Shown here one piece after another: positions 22,076 through 34,187 of a stretch of DNA of 64,000 nt. This stretch comes from Hysterangium stoloniferum (lineage: Eukaryota > Basidiomycota > Agaricomycetes > Hysterangiales > Hysterangiaceae). The stretch's first letter is position 1. Each line of letters begins with the position of its first letter. The stretch covers positions 3,162,001 through 3,226,000 of the forward strand of contig WHVD01000001.1 of assembly GCA_015178975.1 (NCBI GenBank), written 5' to 3'. The notes under the pieces are model-generated. The model saw only the letters and a program-made list of their open reading frames with translations, was not told the origin of the DNA and made no database searches. Position numbers and translations under genes: made by a program.

Positions 22076-22289
22076 TGAAGATTAATGAGTGAGAATAGTT
22101 GTTTGTTATTGTTCTTTACGCTAATTCTTGTATATATATATTGTACAGGTGGATAGAGTTTATCCACTAAGTGGATCGATACATCATATGTATGTATGTA
22201 AGCCACATTATAAGCCGCATCACCTATTGTATCATATGCACGGCTCCACTGGGTCCAGTGCCTATACCTTCAATGCTTGTATCTCAATA
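22076..22289 (-). repeat. Copia 3' LTR
   Basis: 214 bp from TGAAGATTAATG to TCTCAATA, the downstream LTR of the minus-strand copia element. It contains a TATATATATATTGTACAG stretch and the palindrome TATCCACTAAGTGGAT. It carries about 12 bp not present in the other LTR. Confidence 0.9.
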
Positions 22290-24782
22290 CTCCTCCTCGA
22301 GTGTTGAAGTACCAATACCCAGTCAGCGTGTATGATAAGAATGAGTCAATGGTGGTAGCGATTTTGTCAAAATATCTGCAATCATTTCCTTCATGTGTCG
22401 ATAGATAAGTTGGATCGTCCCATTCTCAATTAAGTGTTGAATAAAATGATATTTGACTTCAATATGTTTCATTCTTTGTAGAGCACATCGATTATGAGCA
22501 AACACGATCGTCCCTTGATTGTCCTTGAAAATCATTGTCAGTTCTTCATAAATAATATCCAACTCCTCCAAAAAATGTCTCGTCCACATAACTTTGTGTG
22601 CTGCTTCAGATAAAGTGATGTATTCAGCTTCTGTTGAAGACAGGGCTACCATCGACTGTTTCCCCAAAGACCAAGATATGGCCCCCGATCCTAAAAATAC
22701 AACATATCCTCCAGTCAACTTTCTGTCCTCTGTATTGCCAGTGAAATCTGCATCTGAGTACACGTGTAAACAAAGTGCTCCTCCTCCCAAACAAGGATCA
22801 CGATCTCGGGTAGTATATAAGTATTGGAGGACTCATTTCGCTAAGTTCCAATGTGCTCTTGCTGGGTTTGACAAATATTGTGACAGCTTGTTCACAGAAT
22901 ATGCAATATCGGGACGTGATACCATGGCAGTGAACATTAAACTTCTTATGATTTTGTGATACAGGAGTTTCGCCATTTCCTCGCATTCTTCTTCTGTTTC
23001 TGGACATGTAATACATTGGAAGTCAATTCCTAGTGCAATAGGGGACCAAACTGGTCTTGAATTCTGTACATTAAATTTCTTCGTGATGTTTTTGATGTAT
23101 TCCTTTTGCAATATGAATACTGACTTCAAATTAGTGTCCTGATGAATACTGGGTTCCAAGATCCAGTGAGTGTCTCCTTCGCTCAAAATTCCAAATTGTT
23201 TGCAAAACGCCTTTTCGAGATCTAAGAGTGGTTTTTCATGACTGACAGCTGTTGCGTCATCCATCCAAAAGGCAACCACGGCCCAACTTCCATCGTCCCA
23301 TGTTTTGAAGAATGCAGGACTATCAAAGTCGGAACAGTACCAGGTAAGTTCCTTAACCATAAAATCATATAATATTTTTCTCCACTCATTGCCTCCTTGT
23401 TTTGTGCCATACAGGGCCTTCAATAACGGCAATGCTAGGTGCTCCTTTCTGGGTTCTTCAAATCCTTCTGGCTGCTGAACCCAAAATTTCTCCTTCATCA
23501 TCCCATGTAAGTATGCTGATTTTACATCGAATTGCCAGATGGCTGAATTTGTTATTCTACCCAGCACTAGTAAAATTTGGAATGTTTCCCACTTCATAAC
23601 TGGTGCATACGTCTCGTTGAAGTGTAGACCGGAAATCTGACTAAAGCCCTTGATGATGATCTGAACTTTTCACTTTACCAGTTTGCTGTTTTTGTACATT
23701 CAACGACATACAATTCCTGTCTTCAAAATTCATGTTCCAGGTGGCAGTTCTTCAGGTGGTCCAAACACTTCATGATCCAACATATTCTGCCTATGAAGAG
23801 TGGTAGAAGTTCTGACCATTCTATATACGAAGAAATGAGTAGAATGGGAAGAATGATGATTTGAGTGGAGGCCTTGACTGCTATAGTTCGAGGTCTGAAG
23901 TGTTAGATAGCTCAGATAATGCTACCTATGTGGTAGCTGACACATTACCCTGATCACCACTCACTGTAGACCTAGTTTATGTCTTACGAGTGGTGCTTGG
24001 GTAAAAGTGTGTCTGAGTTTCATTTGGTGCGGAGTGCACCCACAAGTATACACAAAGCTTCGAACTAATGAAATGGTGCAATATTCAAAGAATATAAAGA
24101 ATAGAAAAATATGAATAAAATGTGTAAAATATAAATAAAATAAAAGGAGTGTTTTACCATAATGAAACTGTGGTAAAAGCATACTCCTCACACTGCCATT
24201 CCATTTGTCGTGCCTTCTCCCAGGCGACTCCTTCTTCTCCTGGCATATTAAGTGCCTCTTGGATCGTCGGATTGCTTCCTATGGCAGAATACATAATAAG
24301 TCCATCATTGTGTCCAGATTCATCCTCATCTGCTAATATTGTACTTCCAGCTATTTCTCTTATATGTCTGGATGGTGACATTCCACATGGGATATCGGGC
24401 ATGTTTGAAACTAGCTGTGACTGGTCCAAGGATTTACTGATTTCTTTTCCTTTTTCATCAGTGGGTCTTGGATGTGGAGGAATTTGTATCATGAGCCTAG
24501 GCTGTGGCTCATTCGGCATCACCTTTAATTGAGGTTTGTTATTTTCTTTTGTATCTGCAATATTCCTAAATTGCCCTTCGTCTCCATACAGGACCGGTGA
24601 TGGCAATGTCATTGTGTTTTCATGGAATATCGCATCTCGTACCTTTTCAATAAGTCTAGACCTAGGATACCATACCAAGTAACCAGTGGAGTATGGTTCA
24701 TATCTGACCATATAGCCCATTTTAGAATGTGAGTCCAATTTCTGCCATTTTTGTCTAGGGATAGTGATGCTAACTGGACTGC

Positions 24783-26352
24783 TGTTATGACTGGAATTCC
24801 CACCGGACTCTGGGCACTAACTTATATGCACCTGCACCCTATACGCACCAATTATCAGTTTACTGGAATTCCTGCCAGACTCTGTATGTCAGACCTGTCC
24901 ACACTCGACATTTGTTACTTCATGTATCAGTCACTGGATTACCTGCTGAACTCTGACCCTGTCTATATCTGACCCTGCATCAGTCACTGGACCCTACTTG
25001 GAAAACCCATTCTCCCTCTAACTGAGCCCTGTTCCCATTATAGTCAAATGACCTGTCACAATTCGGACTCTGCTCTGTTCCATCCTGTCCCTAACACCAA
25101 GTTTGGTGTTTATTTATCTTGTTTTATGTTTGTTAGTTTAGTTTTCATTATTACTGGATTTGGTATGTTATTCATTCCAAGGTCTATATAATCTGGCAGA
25201 TGTTGTACATACAATCCAGTCAGGAAATCAGCTTAGATTCTCCCCAGTAATCTTAGTATATTTTCCACTCTAAATTCCTCTTTGAATCACACTGCTCTTA
25301 CTTGTTACCACTGGAAATCCCACCCAGACTCCAGGCACTAACTTATATGCACCCGTGCCCTATACGCACCCATTATCAGTTTACTGGAATTCCCACCAGA
25401 CTCCATACATCAGACTCGTCTACATTTGTCTTCATTACATTGTGTTTCAGTCACCGGAATACTCACCGGACTCTGACTCTGTCTATTTCCAACCTCATCC
25501 CGCGCATCAATCACTGGACCCCACTCAGAAAATCCGTCACCTCTCTAACAGAGCCCCGTTCCCATTTTAGTCAAATGACCTGTCACGACTTGGACTCCGC
25601 TCCCACTCCATTTTCCATTATGGTTTATGATTTTTCACTATTTGGACTCCGCTCCATTCTGTCCTGTTCCTAATACCAATTTGGTGTTTACTATTCCCGT
25701 TTTATGTTTTGCTCGTTTCATTTCATTATTACTGGATTCAGTATGACATTCACTCCATGGTCTATTTAATCTGGCAGATGTTGTACATACAGTCCAGTCA
25801 GAAAATTGGCTTAGATTCCCCCCAGTAATCTAATACATTTTCCACTCTAAACCCTACTTGAATCACACCGCTCACACTAGTCGGAGCCCACGGGCTCCAG
25901 TGCATCTATCTCTCTCACCAATCTCAACTCACGACCCACAACCTCCAACCTACGACCCCTTGACCCACAACCCCCACCCGGACTCCCTGGGATTCCCGTC
26001 CATCCGTCTGAAATTGGACAACACGATCTAGTGAGGGTGCAGCCTATAAGCTGAAGCCAAGTCCTACCAGATATCCCGTGGGTTTCTCCAGAAACCCGCC
26101 CTGTATGTATCCTAACATTCCTAGTCAGAGCCCATGGGCTGCGACGCATCTATCACTTGACCTCCGACTTATCTATCTCGACTCCCTGACCTCTTGACCT
26201 ATGAACCCCACCTGGACTCCCTGGGATTCCCATCCACCCATTTGAAATTGGACAACACGATCTCATGAGGGCACAGCCTATAAGCTGAAGCCAAGTCCTA
26301 CCAGCTTTCCTGCAGGTTTCTCCAGAAACTCTCTGTGTATGCACCCTTAACA
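24783..26352 (+). mobile_element. Solo LTR inserted in the copia element and itself split by another LTR
   Basis: It starts TGTTATGACTGG and ends CACCCTTAACA. It is flanked by the 5-bp target duplication ACTGC (24778-24782 and 26353-26357) inside the copia integrase region. The block is made of two pieces (24783-25302 and 26118-26352) surrounding a second LTR of the same family. The outer LTR without the insert is about 750 bp. It has a TATATAATCTGG promoter-like motif near 25187 and no coding capacity. Confidence 0.8.
25303..26117 (+). mobile_element. Inner solo LTR, same family, nested in the outer LTR
   Basis: It starts TGTTACCACTGG and ends GTATCCTAACA, 815 bp. It is flanked by TTACT (25298-25302) and TTCCT (26118-26122), a target duplication with one later change. 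Removing it restores the outer LTR's CTGCTCTTACTAGTCAG-like junction, which matches the inner LTR's own CCGCTCACACTAGTCGG. The apparent tandem duplication in this region is therefore explained by nesting. Confidence 0.75.
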
Positions 26353-28488
26353 ACTGCCAAAGATTCGTAAATGGGATAAATCTGGCCTCTCTCTGGTAAC
26401 ACGTTCAATTGGCATGTGTCCATCGTTTGTTCGAGTTGGACTTCGGTTTTTCAGGTATGCCATCATCTTGACAGCTATTGACCAAAGGAATTTGGGCAAT
26501 TTCAATGAATACAACATTGATCAACCCCCCTCTGAAATTGTGCGTTCCATTTTGTTGAGGCATATAAGGAACTGATGTGAACAATGATATTCCCTTGGAC
26601 AATAAATACCTCTTGATTTCCAAATTGATGAATTCAGTCCCATTGTCTGCCATATGGACTTTCACATCAAACTGTATCTCGAGTTTCTGTATGTATTCTC
26701 GTATTTTCTGAATAGCCTCAAATTTGCTTGCTAAGGTTTCAATCCATACAGGGTGTGAGTAAGCGTCAATGATTATTATGAAATATTGTTTCTTATCAAA
26801 GTTTATTGTCTCCATTGGTCTGGCCAAATCCATGTGAAGGAGTTCTCCGATTTACATCGCTTGAGTTTGGCCAGTTTTAAATGGAGTTTGATGTTGTTTT
26901 CCTTCAATGCAAGCAATACACTCTGCTTCGAATTCTTCATAATTGTTGATTTCTATTCCAGATGTGAAATGCTGTGCCAGATTTTGGATGGCGGCTGTGT
27001 GTAGATGGCCCAATCGCTGATGCCATAACATCAAGTTGCTTGGCTATTTTGTGGAATATGCTACAGGTATGTTGTCCAAATTTTCTTCTAACTCGCCTTC
27101 TGATAAATTCGTATATCTGCATATTGATGATGAGGCTGGAATTGTCCTGAATTGGAACAGGTACACATTCCCTCTTTCGATGGCTTCACCTAAGGTTTGT
27201 CCATTCATGTTGATAATTCTTGAACCGTTTATGTTCAGATTGACTTGATAGCCATTCTTAAAGAGCTGTGCAGGATTCAGCAATTGCACCTTGGCTTCGG
27301 GTGTCCATTCAACATTCAGAATTTCACCTTCAATTTCAATGTTCTGACACCCTTCACATAAATGTAACCACCATTTGCTGTTTGAATCTTCTTCGGCACA
27401 TTATATGCTATAAAATTGTGTAAGTCCTGGATATTTGGCACATAATGTCTTGATGATGCAGAATCCAGCAAATATTTGTGTTGAGTCGTGTCTTTACCCA
27501 TAAAAAATACTGAATCCACTGCTGTAAACATCCCTTGGCTCAAAACTGAGGTTGATGGGTTATCAGGTGCATTAGCCAGCCCTTTGTCCTGCTTTGATTG
27601 TCCTCCCAATTGCTGAAGATTCTTTTTCCTTTTTGAACAATTTTGCACCCAATGGGACAAATCTCCACACTCATAGCATCCTTGCAAACTTCTATTATTT
27701 GGCCTGCCTCGTCCCAGGTTCCCACATCTGCACTGGAATCGTCCTAGGACCTGATTGTATCACCTTGAGTGCAAAATGCAGAACCATCTGCAAACCTGGG
27801 ATGTATTTCTTTTTGTATTTCGATTTGTCAAAGCTTGTTAACAATTTCTTCGACAGTGTCCTTATCGTAGTCAATCATTGTCGACATGATATCAAAATAT
27901 TCTGGGAGTGTGCTCATGAAGAGACTGAGATAATTGGGGTCCACAATGCTGTGTCCTGCTTCTAACAATTTGATTCGGATAGAATCCATTTGGGCCTTAT
28001 ACTTGATTATTCCAGTACCATCATACCTCATACGTATGAGTTTGGAGTGTAACATTGCCCTACTGTTAGCAAGACGTGTTCCATAAGTATTTTTTAGTTT
28101 ATTCCAAGCATCAACAGGATTATCATTAGTCATAATAGCTACCCTTGGTTCATCTTCTACACGCAACATTATTTTGCTATATGCCCTCTTCTTTCGAAGC
28201 ACCCAGGCTTCTTCAATTTCCAATTCATCTTTTGTCGGGGTGTCCAATTTAATGTGTATGGGATCTGCCAATTCTCCAGTCACAACTTTCCACTGGTTCA
28301 AAGATTCAAGTACTGTCTTCATATTTGCGCTCCATGTAAAGTAGTCATCCTTTTGTAGCTTCGGAAAGACTTGATATACACTTCCGGTACTCGATTCGTA
28401 GTCCTTGATCTTCTCCAAGGTAGATATGATAATAATCCTGAGTGATTCAAAGTTCTTTTACTAATAAGAAGGGCCGGGGCCCATAACC

Positions 28489-28690
28489 TGAAGATTAATG
28501 AGTGAGAATAGTTGTTCGTTATTGTTCTTTATGCTAATTCTCATATATATATATTGTACAGGTGGATAGAGTTTATCCACTAAGTGGATCGATACATTAT
28601 AAGCCACATCATAAGCCACATCACCTATTGTATCATATGCATGGCTCCACTCGTTCTGGTGCCTATACCTTCAATGCTCGTATCTCAATA
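28489..28690 (-). repeat. Copia 5' LTR
   Basis: 202 bp, the upstream LTR of the minus-strand element, followed by the AATTC target duplication. Differences from the other LTR are mostly transitions at CpG-type positions. The flank 28696-29164 contains no gene or recognisable repeat. Confidence 0.9.
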
Positions 28691-29164
28691 AATTCCTACC
28701 CAAATCACATTATATTCCTTGTTGAGACTCTGACTAGCCTTTCTATTAATCCATTGCTATTTGTGATTTTTTCTTTCCAGTTGCTCTACACTTCTGTAAG
28801 AGTTGTGAGAATTTGTTGCTTTGGAGCACTAGTATCTGTGAAAATCTAAGATGGACAGTCTTAAATATATATGATGGTAAATCAGGTTTTTTGTTAGAGG
28901 ATATATGTAAAGGACTCAGGTGTAAATCCAAAAGTTCAATCCAAAAGCTGACTAGGATAAGGAATGGGCAGAATAATGTCAGTCCAAGTCCATGATGATT
29001 CCTTTACCTTAGACAGTATGTATATAGGCAGTCTACTTGGTGCTGTTACACTAGATATATAACAAAGATTGAATATTGCTATGAAATCAGCTGAGTTTGG
29101 TCAAAATGAGAGGTTGGATGATGTTGATCATGAGTCTACAATGATATTGCTGCTTTGTACAGCT

Positions 29165-32100
29165 TTAATATGTATCTAGGTGTCGAAGAGTAGGAAGGGT
29201 TATTGGTGCCATGGGATGGCAGGCACACTCACCAAAGTAGCGCTTGATGCCTCTGATGACCCTTTGGATGAGGGGAGCTTTGATGGCCTCAAAAGTGAGA
29301 TCTGTGTCAATGTGGAGTGACTTGACATGTCCAAGATATGCCTTTATTGTCAATGCTTTGAGCTGTCTTGTGAGCCCGAGATGAGCAACCCATTCGACAA
29401 TGGTGTTCTTGCTGGTGGGGAAGAAAGAATGGTCCTGGTTGAGGAGATGGGGTCGGAGGGTGATGAAGTCAATGAAGGACCGTTGCCCTGTGCTATATGT
29501 TTTCCAAGTGCTGTTGGCGAGGCCATACCAGAGGAAAAAGGTGACTGGTGGGGAGAGGTGAGCATTCGTCTGATACCAACGAGCAGGGGGTTGTTCGAGC
29601 AATTCTGTTTATGCAAGGAAGGGTTAAGAGTAAATAAGTGTGCATATTGAAAATGAGAGGCAGAGTCAGCAAGGGCATTCATTTGAGAAGAAAGCCAAGA
29701 GGAAGAAAAAGAGAATCTTAGAAACAATGCTAGCATGACAATATTGCGGACAATGGACATTGTGAAACGGGCGCGGGTGGTTTCTTTTGTAAGTGAAGCG
29801 ACAATAGCGGAATTGTCGATGTGAAAAATAATATGGTGGCCAGACCAAAGAGTACCCCAGCGGGTAATAGCTTGCAGAACGGTGTATATCTCCTTGAATT
29901 GGATGTCCCGATCTCGAAAGCGGCGGGGTATTCGAGAGGCAAACCACTGGTTACCGAAGATGCCACCAATACCTTTGCGACCACTAGCATCAGTAAATAT
30001 GTGCAATGTTGGGATGGAGGGCTGGATGATAGTGATGCCATTCCAGGTGTGAGAGAAAGCATGCCACCACCGAATATCTGCACGAGCATAGGCAGGCATG
30101 TGACGGTGGGAGAATGGGGGAGAGAAGGTCATGGAGAAGTCAATAAGACGTCGGATAAATGCCCGAGCATAGGGGATTACTTGCGCAGAAAAATGTAGGA
30201 AACCAACCAATTCTTGAATTTGCTTTAATGTAAAAGTGTGGGCAGCAAGTGCTGCATTGAGGATGCTGCGGAGATACGTGAGTTTATCGATTGGTAAGCG
30301 AGCTTCCATGGCAATGGTATCAATTTCGAGGCCAAGATATTCTAATTGTCATGGCCGAATGGTTTTTTCGTGTTGAAAGGAGAGGCCAAGCTGGTGTCCA
30401 AGGGCTTGGCACCAGTCAATGGCGGTATGAGCAGTGTGCAGTGAAGTGCTTGGAGGAAAGATTGGCAAGAGTTCATCCAAATAGTGGCAAAGAGCAGCTG
30501 GAATGTGGCGCACAATGATCCAGTGTAATGCTTCGGCGAAGAGGTTGAAGATATAAGGCGCGGAACGCAGCCCGAAAACAAGTACTATTGCGTAATAGAA
30601 TTTAGATGCCCAATGAAAACCAAGGAGGTTCCATTGTGATGGAGCTACGGGGATATGATGGAAAGCTTCCTTAAGGTCGAGTTTGGCTAGCAGGGTGCCA
30701 AGGCCAAATGTCCGAATTGCTTGGAGGGCATGGAGGCTTCTGAATCAGGAATCCCATCATTGACAGATGATGACGTTGGCCAAGATAAATGGTTGATAAG
30801 TCGTCGTTTGGAGCTTCGTTTACGTGCAGCAAGGCCTAGAGGAGAGCAGCGAAAATTTGGCAGCGGAGGGGTGGGGAACGGGCCCACAGCGTGTGAATGT
30901 GATAGGAGCTTAATAATAGTGGAAGATACTTCCTGCGATGCTCAAATGCGGATGCTAAGTTTTTACAACGTTGCTCATGATTATTGCCAGAGAAGCCAAT
31001 GACGGCCCCATGTTTTATTATGTGCAGTAATGACGTGACAAAGCTACGATCGGGGTAGTCCCGAAGATGTAACTCCCAGGCATCTAAACTCAGCGGGGAT
31101 GAAACAATGGGAAGTGTGTGGGGTGAGATGGGTGAAAGATTGCAACGGGGGTCAGTATTAGGGCGGAGAGGAGGAAGGGGACCGGGGGAAAAAAGATCAG
31201 GGAGAGGGAGAGGAGGCAGAGATGAGTGAGCTATGGACCAAGTGACCGGAGATAAGCTTTTGGGGCTACAGTGGGGAGACGGCGAGGGTAATCTCCTCAC
31301 CAAGCCGTGACCCTAAGCGGATTTCTTTGTGGGACAAGAAATAGCCCCATGTTCGGTGCTATCGCACAGCCTGCACTCGTGGATGCAGTAACACTTCTCT
31401 CGTGAACATTTCCGGTAATTGAAGTCTAGGCAAGACGTGTTTTTGGAAGATTCACTTCCGGTATGAGTTGCTGCAGATTTTGTAGGGCGGACACGGGGGT
31501 GGCCGACGAGATATTGCCCTTGGAAATAAGAGTCGAGATCGCCCCAATGGGAGAAATCGCCCCGAGCCATTTCGGCCAAGCGTTTGGAATGAAATGCGAA
31601 GTGATAGTTCAGGAGAGCCGTCCAATCATATTACAAATACCACGAGCAAAGCAGTGACAGATAACTGGAAGTGCTGAGGATAAAATTTGTAACGGCGGGG
31701 GATGGAGGGCCTGAAAGCACATGGGCGTGGAGTATGCCAAAATAACGGGAAAGAGGGTAGTAAAACGATTCGAAATTAGGAAAATCCTTTATGGATGATC
31801 GTTCAGCCTGCACGTAAACGCCATCTCGAAATTCGTAGGTAGGTTTTTGTGGTTTAGAATGAATGCGCACGTCCAACTTTGTAAGTTGGATGGGCCGAAA
31901 GGAGTGCCGAATGATTGCCAGCAGCATCGTTTCCTCGATTTCGGGGAAAAGGGAGGTCAAGGAAGAGGACGCACCGGAGCCCAAAGTCCCAGGGGGAGGC
32001 AGGAACCCTGTGGCGGCCGAAGGCGGAGGTATGGGTTGGAAAGCGAAAGGAGCCTGGGGGGCACCACGAGGGTGGGATGAAGTGTTGGAGGATAATGGCC

Positions 32101-32313
32101 AGGATAGGGCAGGGGGGCATGAGGCGGTGGCCCAGCAGTTGAGTGCTGCTGCTGCTCTTGCTGCCGCTGGAGGGCTGCGACGCTGGCAGCTAGGTTGTGA
32201 AGAAAGGCCAGAAGCTGCGAGTTAGAAAATGGGGGTAATGCCGCCGAAGGCGCTGGCTGCTGGTCGGTTGATGGAGGTAATGTAGCAATTGGCGATAGCG
32301 GCGGGGCTGGCAT
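29165..32313 (-). mobile_element. Tyrosine-recombinase retroelement (Ngaro/DIRS-like), broken
   Basis: From right to left on the minus strand: a proline-rich Gag N-terminus (about 32313-31957); a Gag core and cysteine cluster (31984-31313; CLDFNYRKCSREKCYCIHEC); the reverse transcriptase start (31300-30840; LDAWELHLRDYPDRSFVTS); RT and RNase H (30309-29650; LHIFTDASGRKGIGG, HIIFHIDNSAI); and the N-terminal half of a tyrosine recombinase (29602-29165; WKTYSTGQRSFIDF). This order is that of Ngaro/DIRS-type elements, which lack integrase. The element is incomplete and carries several breaks. No terminal repeats were identified. Age appears old. Confidence 0.75.
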
Positions 32314-32911
32314 CTCGTCGGGAGCAGGCGCAATGCCCGTAGAATGGTGTAAGATCAGAGCCTGAGGGAAGGTTATTAGACATCGTTGATCGTGATCTAG
32401 GGAATAAGAAAAACGGTAATCAGAGCCAGCGAATGGGTCGGGCTTCGCAATGCGTGTGACGAAGATCGTCTGTGAGGTGTGTGAGTAGTAGTATGTAAAA
32501 TTTTTGAGCGGAACTCGAAGTCTTTGAAGACGATCGAGTGCGGAATTGAGACGGGACGAGATGGAGAGGTATGTACTATGGAATGCAGTATATATGGCCT
32601 AAGGAATAGGAGAGAACAAAGAAATAATGCGTAGCATTGTTTGCTAATGTCGCGTGCCTCACATTTGTCCAAACCAACATATCCGGAGTAAGAAGAAATG
32701 GTAAATAATGTATATTTGAAATGTAAGAGTGCTCAAGTACACACACTTTCACTGTGCTGAGGGCCGTTAACAATGCAGAAACAGAGATACAATGAAATAA
32801 TGGGGGCCGAGGGAAGGGAACCGAGCTTGGATGATGCTTGAAATCTAACAGCTTATGGACCGGTAAAGAGTCAGCCCCCGGTGATAGATACTAGAAGAAT
32901 ATACTTACGTT

Positions 32912-33776
32912 TTATTTACACGGGAAATGTTCTATATCCCCTACACCTACAACTGCAGCATTCAAGGCATCTCCAATCCACTCTTCCCCTTTGCGCCACA
33001 CACCGGTACCCCATGCCTCCACAATCAACGATGCTTGGACCAACCGGTCACTTACATTTTGTGCCTCGTCATCGTCCGAGTCTATATAACCATCTTCTAG
33101 TTGCAACAGATCGTACCCGATGAGCTCCGACAGGTCCGATCGGAGTGCAGTCATTGTACCACAAGTCGGTGGATATTTGGTCATTAGACGAATGATCGAG
33201 GCATAAACTGCTGGCCGGGATGGTACGTATATTGATGGGCAACGAATTGAGGAATACAGGTGCATTGGTGGCTCCTTTTCAAGCTCTGAGAGGGAAAGAG
33301 AAGAAAACGACAGAGGATAAAGAACCATGTACTGGACAGAGGAAGACATTGTCCAGCGAGTGACCCGGTAAAAATGACCCTTCGATTGAAAGTCGCCTTC
33401 TGACAGAAAACCTGTCGAGGGGGTAGAAAGGGGTAAACCCATGATAGACAGGATATCTGAGGCATTTGTCAGCTGCTCGTCAGGAACTACGTATGAATAG
33501 TTCTTTAAACGTTCAACATAGTTCATGCAATGATAAAATGATAAAAAATGATAGACTTACCTTGACTATCATAGGCACATTCATCCTACGGTAAAGTAGA
33601 GATCTCCATTCTATCAGCATCATGCCTGCATGTTGCAATCTCTCAAGGGCCATGTCGACCACTTGAGCAGATTCGTAGTGTAATATCTGGTCATCATTGG
33701 GCTGCGGATTGAGGCAAATTTGTTGTGAGAAATGGCCATTGCTTGTACTTGTGGTTATCGTCTCTGTTTGCGACAT
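32912..33776 (-). CDS. Unknown protein, intact member of a duplicated pair
   Basis: Two exons: 33561-33776 and 32912-33502, separated by a 58-bp GTAAGT..AAAG intron, giving about 268 residues. No signal peptide or membrane segment is visible. Notable parts are QQICLNPQPNDDQILHYES, ALERLQHAGMMLIEWRSLLY, PLSTPSTGFLSEG, an acidic LEDGYIDSDDDEAQNVSDR and a C-terminal AWGTGVWRKGEEWIGDALN. I do not recognise the family. A truncated copy sits at 1894-2825. The Met at 33776 is 118 bp from the divergent NTase-fold start at 33895, so the two probably share a promoter. An alternative upstream Met at 33905 would overlap that gene and adds a hydrophobic stretch; I consider it less likely. Confidence 0.6.
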
Positions 33777-33894
33777 GGTGGACTTCTCGGAGCTTGGAAC
33801 AATGTTTACGTAAGATATCGGGCACGACAAATCTTGCCTCCGGATCACCATGTCGACTGTAACCAAACCTATAAAGATAAAAATTTCAATTACC
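33777..33894. promoter_or_regulatory. Short divergent promoter region
   Basis: 118 bp separate the minus-strand Met (33776) and the plus-strand Met (33895). No clear TATA box is visible; ACCTATAAAGATAAAA at about 33867-33882 is the best candidate for the plus-strand gene. Confidence 0.35.
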
Positions 33895-34018
33895 ATGTCC
33901 ACCATTGATCAGTTGGCTGCAGCTGTGCACCTTTCGAACACCCTCTGTGGTCTGGGTATCCCCCATGCTTACATTGGGGGATTTGCATGGAGTTTGCTTG
34001 GAAGCACACGCTCCACAC
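33895..34018 (+). pseudogene. NTase-fold family gene fragment (5' exon)
   Basis: The exon encodes MSTIDQLAAAVHLSNTLCGL followed by IPHAYIGGFAWSLLGSTRST, the GG..GS..R.T motif that precedes the DxD metal site of nucleotidyltransferase-fold proteins. The frame then enters unrelated sequence where a GT donor would be expected (the base pair there is AT), and no DID exon follows. The missing 3' part corresponds to the fragment at 13728-14431. From 34019 to 34187 nothing else is seen. Confidence 0.6.
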
Positions 34019-34187
34019 AGATAAGTCGGGTGTATTGTCGACGCAGTGGCTCGACGAACCACAATATACGACTATTTTTTTTTCGTTTATTGTGGTTTCA
34101 ACAATTATATATATATAAAGGGAAAGAGGTATACAAATAAATCGACGGATCCTAATAGTAAAGAAAAAAAAAGTTTTAAAACTAGTC

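Larger units (their letters stand above)
22076..28690 (-). mobile_element. Ty1/copia retrotransposon, broken, with nested LTR insertion
   Basis: The element lies on the minus strand between two LTRs (22076-22289 and 28489-28690) and is bounded by the 5-bp target duplication AATTC (22071-22075 and 28691-28695). Parts follow copia order from right to left: Gag (about 28418-27828), zinc-knuckle and protease region (27690-27310), integrase (27290-26405 and 24775-24600), reverse transcriptase (24600-22833, with FWMDDATAV-like YxDD-region residues) and RNase H (22790-22323, including SSTEAEYI). A purine-rich tract precedes the downstream LTR at 22290-22300. The integrase region is interrupted by the insertion 24783-26352. 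It is a broken fossil with several breaks besides the insertion. LTRs differ at about 13 of 200 aligned sites plus one small indel, so it is not recent. Confidence 0.9.

Noticed and set aside
24783-25877. Simple tandem duplication of a ~540-bp unit
   Set aside because: The unit ends coincide with LTR ends and target duplications, so nested insertion explains the pattern better.
22076-28690. Copia element as an intact, possibly active copy
   Set aside because: It carries a nested insertion and several further breaks, and its LTRs differ at about 6% of sites, so it is a fossil.
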